From positions 9,548,001 through 9,612,000 of the forward strand of contig NZ_JAUSZM010000003.1 in the NCBI RefSeq assembly GCF_030817655.1: a stretch of 64,000 nucleotides of DNA, in the 5' to 3' direction. A program made the translations under genes and the position numbers. Source of the DNA: Streptomyces sp. V4I2. GTDB taxonomy: Bacteria; Actinomycetota; Actinomycetes; Streptomycetales; Streptomycetaceae. Below the pieces are notes generated by a model. The model searched no databases, was not told the DNA's origin, and saw nothing but the letters and a program-made list of their open reading frames with translations. Below, in pieces: positions 16,959 to 24,753 of this stretch (position 1 is its first letter; the number at the start of each line of letters is the position of its first letter).

Positions 16959-18677
16959 TTGCCCATCCCGCTCGACCACGAGTTCGTCCGCGCGGCGGCC
17001 CGCGCCGCCGACCGGCTGGCCGCCCCGCTTGCGGCCCGCCCCGACGAGGAACCCACCGGAGTGCCGCACCGCGGTCTGGCCCGCCGGGTGAAGACCCTGG
17101 TCGCGGCATACCGTTCCCCGGACTCGGCACTGCACGGCAGCGGGCAGGCCGTCGCCGCCGCGATGACCCACCTCCGTGCCCTGCGGGCAGTACAGACACC
17201 CACCGGCCTCTTCGCCGGCGGCGACAACGTGCAGTCACCGCCGGACTCCGCGTTCACCGTCAACGACGTGTGCGACGCGCACGTCCTCGCCGCCGGCGCG
17301 GGGCCGGAACTGGGGGACGTCACGGCCGCGCTCGCCGAGATCGCCGGCGCCGTCTGTGGCAGTCTCCTGACCGGTGGGGTGCACACCCCGAACCACCGCT
17401 GGGAGCTGTGCGCGGCGCTGGCCCGGCTGCACCGGTCGTTCCCGGACGACCGGCTGCGCGACCGCGTCGAGGAGTGGCTCGCCGAGGGCGTCGACATCGA
17501 CGCGGAGGGCCAGTACTCGGAACGGAGCGCCAACTACGCGGCCCACGTGTCCAACCCGTCTCTGCTGCTGCTGGCCGAAGTGCTCGGCCGCGCCGACCTG
17601 CTGTACGCCGTCGAACGCAATCTCGCCACGACCCTGGACCTGATCAGGCCGGACGGCACGGTGGAGACCGTCCACTCGCGACGGCAGGACCAGAACCACC
17701 CGTTCCCGCTGGCGCCCTACCTGCCGCACTACCGGCTGCTCGCGATCCGCACCGGCCGGGGCGACTTCGCCCGGGTGGCGCGGCTGGCGGCCGCCGGCGG
17801 TATCGACGACCCCGACCTGCTCGCCGAGACCCTCCTCACCCCGGACCTGTGCCGCGCCCTGCCGGCCCCGACTGCTCAGACCCTTCGACGCGACCGGTAC
17901 CTCACCACCGCACGCCTCGCCGTACGCGCCTCGGCCACCGCGCACACGGTGGTGTACGGCGGTTCCGACGTGCCCGGGCACCGGCGCATCCGCTCGGGCC
18001 TCGCCTGCAACCCCACCTTCCTGCGCCTGTTCGCCGGCGACGCCGTCCTCGACGCGGTCCGCCTCTCCCGGGGGTTCTTCGACCTGGGCCCGTTCCGCGC
18101 CGCCGGCATGCAACAGCTCGCCGACAACCGGTACCGGCTCACCGAAACCCTCACGGCCGCGTACTACCAGCCGCTCCCGCCGGACCGGCGACGGGACGAC
18201 GGCGCCTACCGGATGGCGGACGAGGGACGCTTCTCGGCCGCGATGGCCTTCCCGGACCGGCCTCGGGACGAGGTCTCCCAGACGACCCGCGTCGAAGTGG
18301 ACCTGCGGGAAGACGGTGCCGACCTGCGGATCGACATCAGCGGACCACCGGTCCCCTGGGCCCTCGAACTGACCTTCCGGCCGGGCGGCGTGACAGAGGG
18401 CGCCGTACCGATCGGCGACGGACGCTGGTGCCTGACGAACGGGCCGATGACCTACCGGGTCGGTGACGACGAGATCCGGGTCGAGGCCGACGTCGAGGCA
18501 GGCGAACCGCTCGCCGGGCCGGACCGGAGCGACGTACTGCGCTACGACCCGGGTCAGGACTACACCGTGGTGGGCGGCACCGACGCGACGACCGGGAACC
18601 GCGTCTACATCGGTGGACACGGCCCGCACACACTGACCGTCGCACTGCACGCCCGCCGGACCGTACCTGTCGGGTGA
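16959..18677 (+). CDS. Cytosolic heparinase II/III-like polysaccharide or oligosaccharide lyase
   Basis: 572 aa from a TTG at 16959 with AAGGAC just upstream, overlapping the end of the permease gene, so translation is probably coupled. No signal peptide. The N-terminal two-thirds is helical like an (alpha/alpha) toroid, with a candidate active-site region NHRWELCAALARLH (~residues 141-154) and YSERSANYAAHVS (~186-198). The last ~170 residues are beta-rich. This is the general plan of heparinase-type lyases. Being cytosolic it would cleave imported oligosaccharides. The family assignment comes from pattern only and the substrate is unknown. Confidence 0.6.
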   Translation: MPIPLDHEFVRAAARAADRLAAPLAARPDEEPTGVPHRGLARRVKTLVAAYRSPDSALHGSGQAVAAAMTHLRALRAVQTPTGLFAGGDNVQSPPDSAFTVNDVCDAHVLAAGAGPELGDVTAALAEIAGAVCGSLLTGGVHTPNHRWELCAALARLHRSFPDDRLRDRVEEWLAEGVDIDAEGQYSERSANYAAHVSNPSLLLLAEVLGRADLLYAVERNLATTLDLIRPDGTVETVHSRRQDQNHPFPLAPYLPHYRLLAIRTGRGDFARVARLAAAGGIDDPDLLAETLLTPDLCRALPAPTAQTLRRDRYLTTARLAVRASATAHTVVYGGSDVPGHRRIRSGLACNPTFLRLFAGDAVLDAVRLSRGFFDLGPFRAAGMQQLADNRYRLTETLTAAYYQPLPPDRRRDDGAYRMADEGRFSAAMAFPDRPRDEVSQTTRVEVDLREDGADLRIDISGPPVPWALELTFRPGGVTEGAVPIGDGRWCLTNGPMTYRVGDDEIRVEADVEAGEPLAGPDRSDVLRYDPGQDYTVVGGTDATTGNRVYIGGHGPHTLTVALHARRTVPVG

Positions 18678-18726
18678 CCCTGACGACCCACACCATGGCC
18701 ACCTCCGGCATGAAGGGCTGATCCCC

Positions 18727-19212
18727 GTGCACACGCCCCCTCCCGTGCACCTTGCGCACCAGCGCGGCCCGCTGCACGACCTGCCGGACACTCCGGAGGC
18801 GTACGACGCCGTCCTCGCGGACGTCGTGGACCAGGCCCTGCGGCGGATCACTCCGGAGGGCAACCTCGAACACCCCGACTGCGTCGACGACATCGGCGAC
18901 ACCTCACTCGGCATCACCTCCCTGCTGGCCCTCGCCTGGCAGCGCACCAAGGACCCGCGGCTGCCGGAGGCGGTACGCCGCAGCCTCGCCGCGGTCAACG
19001 TGCTGGACGCGGCGGACGGCCTGGTCGACGATGAACAGCGCACCCAGCTCCTGGAGTTGGCGCACGGCTACTGGCGCCGGCTGACCGAGGCGACGGTGTC
19101 GGTCGAGCGCGGCGGGGAAGGGCTGACCGTGCGGACGGACGCCTTCACCGCCGTTATCGGGGACCTGGCCGGGGACGCCCACGCGGAGCCGGAACTGACG
19201 CTGCGGCGCTGA
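18727..19212 (+). CDS. Hypothetical protein, possibly an internally deleted toroid-type enzyme
   Basis: 161 aa, GTG with GAAGGG upstream, 49 bp after the lyase-like gene and on the same strand. The first ~85 residues (DCVDDIGDTSLGITSLLALAWQ) look like the start of a helical toroid. After AVRRSLAAV the sequence shifts to a region that reads like a C-terminus (LLELAHGYWRRLTEATVSV, then a short beta part). It may be a remnant of a longer enzyme. No domain is firmly recognised. Confidence 0.45.
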   Translation: MHTPPPVHLAHQRGPLHDLPDTPEAYDAVLADVVDQALRRITPEGNLEHPDCVDDIGDTSLGITSLLALAWQRTKDPRLPEAVRRSLAAVNVLDAADGLVDDEQRTQLLELAHGYWRRLTEATVSVERGGEGLTVRTDAFTAVIGDLAGDAHAEPELTLRR

Positions 19213-19227
19213 CCACGGGGTTGGACG

Positions 19228-19845
19228 TCAGGCGGTCAGACCGAGCAGGCCCCATTCGCGCCGGGCGGTCTCGGCGACCACCTCGGCCCACTGGCGCACC
19301 AGGGCGTCGAACGCGTCGAAGTCCGGGATCCACCCCGCTGGGTGCGAGGCGTGGGCGTCGTAGGTCTCGCGGAGCGCGGCCACCAGCGGTTCGGCCCGGG
19401 TCCAGTGGGCGGCGAGCGCCCGTACCGAGGCCGGCGGGCGGACGAGCAGTCGGCGTGGCCCAGAGGGCTCGGGATCCGAGGGGAAGAGGCGGCCGTCGTC
19501 CTCGTCGTCCTCGTCGTCCGGGTCCGGTCCCCACCAGATCAGGCCGCGGAGGAAGCCGTCCAGGGGCTCGCGCAGGGCGGGGTCCGCGAACTCCCGGGCT
19601 TTGTCCCAGCCGTCCGCCGCCCAGAAATGCGGCTTGTACGAGCCAAGAGTGAGGCGGAACTCGTACCGTCCGCTCCACGGCACCTTCGGCGAGGCGGGAA
19701 ACACCCAGCCCGCCTCGGGCTCGGGCCGCGGGCCGGGCTCGTCGTCGGGGTCCATGGCCTCGTACAACAGGCCCTCCCGCTCACCCGCCGGCGTCCGCTC
19801 CAACAGCCCCCAGTCCACCGCCAGCACGGTGATGTCCAGCCCCAT
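19228..19845 (-). CDS. Conserved hypothetical protein
   Basis: 205 aa. It starts MGLDITVLAVDW, has an aromatic-rich middle (YEFRLTLGSYKPHFWAADGWD), a very acidic run (DPDDEDDEDD, ~107-116) and a helical C-terminus. Soluble, no signal peptide. I do not recognise a named family. The start lies 65 nt inside the end of the kinase gene on the same strand, so the two are probably co-transcribed. Confidence 0.65.
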   Translation of the reverse strand: MGLDITVLAVDWGLLERTPAGEREGLLYEAMDPDDEPGPRPEPEAGWVFPASPKVPWSGRYEFRLTLGSYKPHFWAADGWDKAREFADPALREPLDGFLRGLIWWGPDPDDEDDEDDGRLFPSDPEPSGPRRLLVRPPASVRALAAHWTRAEPLVAALRETYDAHASHPAGWIPDFDAFDALVRQWAEVVAETARREWGLLGLTA

Positions 19846-20494
19846 CCGGCCACCCTACGACGCCCCGCACCACCAGATCCGCCCGCTCCCGTGTCGCGGC
19901 GACCAGCTCGGCGTTGCGCTGATCGCTGCCGAGCACCCACGCCACCGCCTCGTCGTGCCCCTTGCCGAACTCCTCGTGCCGGGCGACCAGTCGGCGCACG
20001 CGCTCGTCCTCGTCGAGGTCGCAGAACCACACCTCGTCCAGCTCGGCCCGGACGCGCGCCCACACGCCCGTGTCCAGGAGCAGATAGTTCCCCTCCGTCA
20101 CGACCAGCCGGGCGGCCGGCGGCACCGGGATCGCCCCCGCGATCGGCTGCTCCAGCACCCGTTCGAAGCCGGGCGCGTACACGACCTCGCCGTCCGACTC
20201 CGGCGAGCGCAGCCGCCGCAGCAGCGCCGCGTACCCCGCCGCGTCGAAGGTGTCGGGGGCACCCTTGCGGTCACGTCGACCGAGCCGGTCGAGTTCGGCG
20301 TCGGCGAGGTGGAAGCCGTCCATCGGAACGTGCGCCACCCAGGGGTCACCGTCCGCGTTGAGCGCCCGTACGAGGCGCTCGGCGAGCGTGGTCTTGCCCG
20401 CGCCCGGACTGCCCGCGATGCCGAGGAGCGCACGGCGGCCGCGGCGGGTGAGGGCCCGGGCACGGATGAGGAGGTCGTCGAAGGGCAGCGGCAC
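19781..20494 (-). CDS. Nucleoside/sugar kinase of the uridine kinase-phosphoribulokinase P-loop group
   Basis: 237 aa. Walker A GSPGAGKTT at ~28-36, an acceptor-site region VPMDGFHLADAELDR (~56-70), APGFERVLEQP (~107-117) and the lid RLVARHEEFGKGHDEA (~168-183). This matches the nucleoside/nucleotide kinase family related to fructose- and pantothenate-type kinases. The last ~25 residues are Gly-rich and low-complexity and overlap the next gene, which suggests the original stop was lost and the frame reads on. The substrate is not determinable. Confidence 0.78.
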   Translation of the reverse strand: MPLPFDDLLIRARALTRRGRRALLGIAGSPGAGKTTLAERLVRALNADGDPWVAHVPMDGFHLADAELDRLGRRDRKGAPDTFDAAGYAALLRRLRSPESDGEVVYAPGFERVLEQPIAGAIPVPPAARLVVTEGNYLLLDTGVWARVRAELDEVWFCDLDEDERVRRLVARHEEFGKGHDEAVAWVLGSDQRNAELVAATRERADLVVRGVVGWPDGAGHHRAGGGLGAVGADAGG

Positions 20495-20580
20495 GTGTCC
20501 GAGTGTGTCACCCGGCGTCGAGTCGATGACTCCGGAGGTGCGGGGCAGTCTGGACCCAGGGGGAGTAAGGAGCCGACTCC

Positions 20581-20976
20581 ATGTCCGACGACCAGGCGCA
20601 GATCCGCACGCTGATCACCAAGTGGGCCGAAGCCGTCCACCGGGGCGACCTCGAGGGCGTCCTCGCGGACCATGCCGAGGACCTCGTGATGTTCGACGTA
20701 CCGCCGCCCCACGAGGGCATCCATGGTCTGGCCGCCTACCGTGCGACCTGGCCGCCGTTCTTCGCGTGGCAGGCCCAGGGAGCCTGCTTCGACATCGAGA
20801 CCCTCGACATCACGGCCGGCACCGACGTCGCCTACGCCCACGCGCTGCTGCGCTGCGCCTCACCGGAGGAACTCGCGGCACAGCCCACCCTGCGCCTGAG
20901 ACTGACCTTCGGCCTGCGCAAGGAGCGGGGCCGCTGGCTGGTCGCCCACGAGCACCACTCGTTCCCGCACGACTGA
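20581..20976 (+). CDS. SnoaL/NTF2-fold protein (SgcJ/EcaC-like)
   Basis: 131 aa, ATG with GGAG upstream. A single cone-shaped NTF2-like domain: helical start (IRTLITKWAEAVHRGDLEGVLADHAEDLVMFDVP) and a beta-sheet core ending GRWLVAHEHHS. Family members are small isomerases, cyclases or proteins of unknown role. It is just left of the polyketide cluster with its own promoter, and probably not part of it. Confidence 0.75.
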   Translation: MSDDQAQIRTLITKWAEAVHRGDLEGVLADHAEDLVMFDVPPPHEGIHGLAAYRATWPPFFAWQAQGACFDIETLDITAGTDVAYAHALLRCASPEELAAQPTLRLRLTFGLRKERGRWLVAHEHHSFPHD

Positions 20977-21014
20977 CCGCCCGCGTGCAGCCCCGCGGCG
21001 GGGACAGCACGTGA

Positions 21015-21073
21015 TTGACGGGAGTCCGCGGACGTCTGTAGCCTCACAGATGAGTTTGCTTTGAAAACAAACT
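21015..21073 (+). promoter_or_regulatory. Promoter with MarR-type operator upstream of the hemerythrin gene
   Basis: A vegetative-type -35 TTGACG (21015-21020) and -10 TAGCCT (21039-21044) are 18 bp apart. Immediately downstream, covering the expected start of transcription, is an imperfect palindrome: TTTGCTTT (21055-21062), centre G, AAAACAAA (21064-21071), flanked by AG/CT that extend the dyad. Bound repressor would block initiation. The same palindrome occurs at 42688-42704, and each copy is next to a MarR gene. Confidence 0.6.
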
Positions 21074-21089
21074 TTTCTCGGAGGTCTCC

Positions 21090-21572
21090 ATGCCCGTTCC
21101 TCAGGACATCGACAGCCGTGCCGCCGGCCGGCAGCTGCTCATCGGACACCGGGAACTGCGCGCGCAGCTCGCGGCGCTGCGGGCCGCGCTCGACGAGGAG
21201 GACGGGCTCACGGCGGCCGTGAGCGGCACCGGCGAGGGCGCCTCCCTCGTCCAGCAGTTACGGGCCCGCTGCCTGGAATACTGCGTGGGACTGCACCACC
21301 ACCACACCATGGAGGACGGCGCCTTCCCCGTCTTCGAGCAGCGCTATCCCGAGATCGCCCCCGTCATCGAGCGGCTGCGCGAGGAGCACCGGCAGGTGGC
21401 CGCGGGCCTCGACCGGCTCAGCAAGCTCGTGGAGAACGACGACGGCCAGGACCTGACGTGGCTGCGCGCGGAGTTGGAGCGAACGGTGGCCGGCCTCGAG
21501 GAGCACTTCGTCTACGAGGAGACGTACCTGCTGCCCGCCCTGGGGGTGACCGCGCCCGGCCCCACCTCGTAG
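21090..21572 (+). CDS. Hemerythrin HHE-domain protein
   Basis: 160 aa, ATG with CGGAGG 5 nt upstream. Four-helix-bundle hemerythrin with probable di-iron ligands in GHRELR (~16-21), LHHHHTMEDGAFPVFEQ (~69-85), EEHRQV (~100-105) and EEHFVYEETYLLPAL (~139-153). Such proteins bind or sense O2, NO or redox state. The gene is followed by a MarR regulator on the same strand and preceded by the palindrome that probably binds it, so a redox-sensing or detoxifying role next to the quinone cluster is plausible. Confidence 0.85.
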   Translation: MPVPQDIDSRAAGRQLLIGHRELRAQLAALRAALDEEDGLTAAVSGTGEGASLVQQLRARCLEYCVGLHHHHTMEDGAFPVFEQRYPEIAPVIERLREEHRQVAAGLDRLSKLVENDDGQDLTWLRAELERTVAGLEEHFVYEETYLLPALGVTAPGPTS

Positions 21573-21623
21573 GACGGCGCCGCACCAGGGTCCGGTACCG
21601 TGGCTGACCTGGAGGTCGAAGCG

Positions 21624-22100
21624 ATGTCAGAGGAGCCGGACGCGGGGAACCGCCTCACCACCGAAGAGGCGGTACGGGCGATGCTGGTCAGCCTGCCCCG
21701 GCTGGTGTCCCGCGCCAAACGGGCCCCCGTGCCCGAACAGCTCCGCTCCCTGCGGCTGGCGCCCAGGCACCTGTCGTTGCTGTCCTGTCTGCTCTTCGAC
21801 GGACCCACGTCCGTCAAGGACCTCGCCGCCCGGCTAGAGGTCGCGCCGACCACGGTCAGCCTGATGGTCAGCGACCTCCAGCGCCAGGGCGTCGTGGAGC
21901 GGCACTCCGATCCCGGCGACCGCAGGCGCAGCATCGTCTCGCTCTCCGAGGACCCCGGCACCCGCGCGGCCGTCGACGCCTGGCTGGCCAGCGGGGCCAG
22001 GGCCTGGCACAAGGTCTTCGACGATCTCAGCCCGCAGGATCGCGCGACCTTCGTACGCGCCATCCAGAGCTACGAGGAAGCGGTCGAGGAAGCACCCTGA
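21624..22100 (+). CDS. MarR-family regulator (copy 1)
   Basis: 158 aa from the ATG at 21624, chosen because GGAGG lies 8 nt upstream; an in-frame GTG at 21600 lacks this. Winged helix: LAPRHLSLLSCLLFDGPTSVKDLAARLEVAPTTVSLMVSDLQ region (~45-95) and the wing DPGDRRRSIVSLS. It is clearly paralogous to the MarR at 42.7 kb (shared LAPRHLSLL, FDGP, LAxRLE, ATVSL/TTVSL, DRRRxIVS). Probably autoregulates the hemerythrin-marR operon. Its 3' end overlaps the convergent fbiD-like gene by 31 bp. Confidence 0.85.
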   Translation: MSEEPDAGNRLTTEEAVRAMLVSLPRLVSRAKRAPVPEQLRSLRLAPRHLSLLSCLLFDGPTSVKDLAARLEVAPTTVSLMVSDLQRQGVVERHSDPGDRRRSIVSLSEDPGTRAAVDAWLASGARAWHKVFDDLSPQDRATFVRAIQSYEEAVEEAP

Positions 22101-22744
22101 ACGGGATCGGCCACCGGGTACCGCGCCTTCCGCAGACGGAACAGCGCCGCCGTGTACGGCCCCACCCCTCGCAGCGCCACGCGTGCCAGGTCCTCCGGGG
22201 TGTCCACATCGAGCCGGATACCGCAGTCGCTCGGCATCTCGACGGGGAACGCCCCGCTCAGGGCGTGCCGGTGTCCGGAGCCGGAACCGAAGGCGGGCGC
22301 GAGACCGGCGGTGGTGAGCGCCGTCAGGACGGTGGTTCCCTCACCGGTGTGGTCGGCGACGAAGGCCCGCCGATGGTGGCGTGCCTCCCGCAGGACCTGG
22401 TCCAGCTCCTGCGGACGCAGGCCCGGCAGGTCGGCGGTGAGCACCGCCACCGGGCCTTCCGGGCCCACCGCACGGCACTTGGCGGCCCCGAGGCGCACGG
22501 CGGCGTTCAGGCCGACACCGGGTGCGTCCGGGCAGACCACCGCTCCCAGGGTGCGGGTCTGCGCGGCGGCCAGCGGATCGGCCGTCACCACCACGACCGT
22601 ACGGACCCCTTCGGTGTTGCGTACCGCCCACAGTGTGTCCAGGAAGAAGGCGTGGGCCAGTTCGTGGCGCCACGGGCCCAGCCCCGCCGCGAGCCGGGAC
22701 TTGGCCCTGCTGAACGGCTTGACCGGGATCACCACCGACCACAC
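22070..22744 (-). CDS. fbiD: 2-phospho-L-lactate / phosphoenolpyruvate guanylyltransferase (coenzyme F420 synthesis)
   Basis: 224 aa, GTG start. It begins WSVVIPVKPFSRAKSRLA, the nucleotide-binding opening of CofC/FbiD. It continues with VVVTADP, CPDAPGVGLNAAV, VAVLTADLPGLRP (metal-binding Asp) and a GSGHRHAL / DCGIRLDVDTPEDLA ending, all diagnostic. The enzyme activates 2-phospholactate or PEP with GTP as the first step to the F420 side chain. It is 4 bp downstream of a SnoaL-like gene at the edge of the polyketide genes, while two F420-type oxidoreductases lie 10-12 kb away. It could raise F420 supply for tailoring. Confidence 0.85.
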   Translation of the reverse strand: MWSVVIPVKPFSRAKSRLAAGLGPWRHELAHAFFLDTLWAVRNTEGVRTVVVVTADPLAAAQTRTLGAVVCPDAPGVGLNAAVRLGAAKCRAVGPEGPVAVLTADLPGLRPQELDQVLREARHHRRAFVADHTGEGTTVLTALTTAGLAPAFGSGSGHRHALSGAFPVEMPSDCGIRLDVDTPEDLARVALRGVGPYTAALFRLRKARYPVADPVQGASSTASS

Positions 22745-22748
22745 GTGC

Positions 22749-23210
22749 TCAGCCCTGCGCCCGGGCGCGCAGCACGAGGTCGTCCCGCTCGATGACCCGG
22801 GAGCGGTTGCGCAGCACCCCGCCCACCCGGACCAGGGTGTCCCGGACGAAGCAGGTCGGCTCCACCAGCACGGAACCCTGCACGGAAGTGACCGTCACCG
22901 TCGCGTAGTAGCTGGTCGACACCGTGCCGTCGTCGGCTTCCTCGACCGTCATCATGTCGAACCAGTGCCGGGGCTGCGCGCCGTCGAACCGGCCCGCCGC
23001 CGCCCGCGCGCCTGCCTCGATCGCCTCCGGGCCGACCAGCTCGGTGCCGCCCGCGAGAGCGAACACCGCGTCCGCGACGAACGTGGCGGCGAAACCGCCG
23101 AAGTCGTCTGTGTCCATCCGGTGCATCTGCCGGGCGTAGAACTGTGTCACCTCCACGTACAGCTCGGCGGAGGGAAGCTTGGGACCGTTCACCAACTCGT
23201 CAGTGGTCAT
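22749..23210 (-). CDS. SnoaL/NTF2-like polyketide tailoring protein
   Basis: 153 aa from the ATG at 23210. NTF2-like fold related to ring-hydroxylating dioxygenase beta subunits and SnoaL cyclases: VTQFYARQMHRMDTDDFGGFAATF, GPEAIEAGARA, a YYATVTVT strand and a final RVIERDDLVLR. Small proteins of this fold appear in many type II polyketide clusters as cyclases, hydroxylases or accessory proteins; actinorhodin has one of similar size. It is divergent from the first ACP gene across a gap holding three heptad repeats. Confidence 0.75.
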   Translation of the reverse strand: MTTDELVNGPKLPSAELYVEVTQFYARQMHRMDTDDFGGFAATFVADAVFALAGGTELVGPEAIEAGARAAAGRFDGAQPRHWFDMMTVEEADDGTVSTSYYATVTVTSVQGSVLVEPTCFVRDTLVRVGGVLRNRSRVIERDDLVLRARAQG

Positions 23211-23280
23211 GGCCCGATGCTGCGGTCGCCGACTGGAGGCAGGATCGAGCGGTGCCGGAGCCGACGGCGTCCGGCTGCCG

Positions 23281-23309
23281 TCGAGCCGGTCTCCAGCCCC
23301 CGTCGAGTG
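23281..23309. promoter_or_regulatory. Candidate SARP box: three heptads at 11-bp spacing
   Basis: On the + strand the heptads are TCGAGCC (23281), TCCAGCC (23292) and TCGAGTG (23303), each exactly 11 bp apart. Direct TCGAG-type heptads with 11-bp pitch are the known binding pattern of DnrI/ActII-ORF4-type SARPs, and a SARP gene is in the cluster. The site is in the gap between the divergent snoaL-like and ACP genes, 22 bp from the ACP start and 71 bp from the other. Confidence 0.55.
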
Positions 23310-23330
23310 CGACCGCACAGTGTGTGCCGC

Positions 23331-23585
23331 ATGGCCACCTTCACCATCACCGAGTTCCAGGGCATCGTGAACGCCTGCTTCGACGGAACCACAGCTGAGG
23401 AGATCAAGGATTCCACGCTGCACACCGAGTTCACCGACCTGGGTTTCGACTCGCTCACCGTCTACGAGATCGTGACCCGCATTCAGGACGACTACGCGGT
23501 CACCGTGCCCGACGAACAGCTCGACGAACTCACCACCCCCGCCGCCCTCATCCAGTACGTCCAAGGTCAGCTCACCGCCGTGTGA
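23331..23585 (+). CDS. Acyl carrier protein 1 (probably starter-unit ACP)
   Basis: 84 aa, ATG. The phosphopantetheine site is LGFDSLTVYE with Ser41, followed by the usual IVTRIQDDYAV helix. Typical length for a type II ACP. It is separate from the minimal-PKS ACP at 27.4 kb and is instead paired tail-to-tail (19-bp overlap) with the acyltransferase gene. Clusters such as R1128 and frenolicin have a second ACP for assembling a non-acetate starter, and that is the role I infer here. Confidence 0.88.
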   Translation: MATFTITEFQGIVNACFDGTTAEEIKDSTLHTEFTDLGFDSLTVYEIVTRIQDDYAVTVPDEQLDELTTPAALIQYVQGQLTAV

Positions 23586-24577
23586 TCGCGCTGGTCCCCC
23601 AACCGGTGCACCGCCTCGGCGAAGACCGTCGCGTCGGCCGGGCCACCGGCGTCCCGGCCGGCGGCCAGCAGGGGGACGACCTCGCTGGCGCCATCCCGCA
23701 CCGCGGGGTGGTGCCGCGCCGGGGCGCTCAGGCTCCGGTCCGCGGAGCCGTCGAGCAGCACCAGCCCCGGCCGCCTTCCCCAGGCGTCCAGCAGTGCGCG
23801 CAGAGCCGGCCAATACCGCACCGGGGCGGCCAGTTGCCCGCCCCAGAAGTGCGGATCCCGCGCCTGCTCCGAGGTCACCGCGACCCCCGTACGGGTGGAC
23901 ACCACGGTGCTGCCCGGCCGCGGAGCACGCGGCCCGAATTCCGCCAGCGCCGCACCGAAACGCAGCGCGGCCCCTGCCATGACAGGGCTGTGGAAGGCGT
24001 GCCCCGAACGCAGCGCGCGCACCAGGAACCCGCCGTCCCGCAGCCGTCGCTCCAAGGCGGCCAGCGCCTTTGCGGGTCCCGCCAGCACCGTCTGACGCGG
24101 TCCGTTGAGCGCGGCGACGGCCACATCAGGGCCCAGATCCCCGGGCAGTTCCCCCTCCGGCGCCGCCACCGCGAGCATCCCGCCGTGCCCGCTGTCCTCC
24201 AGCGCCCGGGAGCGGGCGGCGGCCAGCGCGCCGACGTCCGCCGGATCGAAGACGCCCACCAGGCAGGCCGCCGCCAACTCGCCCACACTGTGGCCGAGCA
24301 GCAGCCCGGGAGGTCCCGCCGCCGCCCCCACCGCACGTCCCAGTGCGTGTCCCACGGCGAGCAGCAGCGGCTGCGCCACCGCGGACTCGTCCAGCTCCGG
24401 ATTGGGCGCCGGGCGCAGCCACGCCGACCGCAGCCGGGCCCCCGCCGCGCCGAGCCGGCCGAAGAACTCCTCCATGGGCGCGGTGAATTCCTCCTCCACC
24501 CCGTACAGTCCGGCGGCCATGCGTTCCCGCTGCGCGCCCTGTCCGGGCAGCAGCAGCACACTTCGACGGTGCTCCAC
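23567..24577 (-). CDS. Malonyl-acyltransferase-fold protein (ZhuC/FabD-like)
   Basis: 336 aa from a GTG at 24577 with GAGGAGGG upstream. FabD fold: LLLPGQGAQ (~8-16), nucleophile elbow GHSVGE with Ser97, and GHAFHSPVM with the catalytic His at ~193. In starter-unit systems a MAT homologue (ZhuC in R1128) acts as an acyl-ACP thioesterase that removes wrongly primed acetate. It could alternatively load malonyl on an ACP. Divergent from KS-alpha across a gap with two SARP-type heptads. Confidence 0.85.
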   Translation of the reverse strand: MEHRRSVLLLPGQGAQRERMAAGLYGVEEEFTAPMEEFFGRLGAAGARLRSAWLRPAPNPELDESAVAQPLLLAVGHALGRAVGAAAGPPGLLLGHSVGELAAACLVGVFDPADVGALAAARSRALEDSGHGGMLAVAAPEGELPGDLGPDVAVAALNGPRQTVLAGPAKALAALERRLRDGGFLVRALRSGHAFHSPVMAGAALRFGAALAEFGPRAPRPGSTVVSTRTGVAVTSEQARDPHFWGGQLAAPVRYWPALRALLDAWGRRPGLVLLDGSADRSLSAPARHHPAVRDGASEVVPLLAAGRDAGGPADATVFAEAVHRLGDQRDHTAVS

Positions 24578-24693
24578 GGAACCCTCCTCGCCTCGGCCGC
24601 CGGCACCTCCGGCGGGCGGGCCGAGCCTGTCCGTCCCGTCTCGACCTGGAGTGGACCGCCGCTGGACCGGCGCCATGGGGCCGCCAGCCGAAT

Positions 24694-24711
24694 TCGAGCG
24701 GTGGTCGAGGA
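24694..24711 (+). promoter_or_regulatory. Candidate SARP box upstream of the minimal PKS genes
   Basis: Heptads TCGAGCG (24694) and TCGAGGA (24705) lie 11 bp apart, ending about 43 bp before the KS-alpha start. Both sequence and spacing fit SARP direct repeats near a -35 region. The same gap (24578-24753) must also carry the promoter of the leftward acyltransferase gene. Confidence 0.55.
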
Positions 24712-24753
24712 GCTGCGCCGACAGTCGGAGGCAGCCGAACGAGGGGCAGGACA

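Noticed and set aside
16951..19212. Assigning the lyase-like locus to a specific glycan such as heparin or alginate
   Set aside because: Neither the enzyme motifs visible by eye nor the importer identify the substrate.
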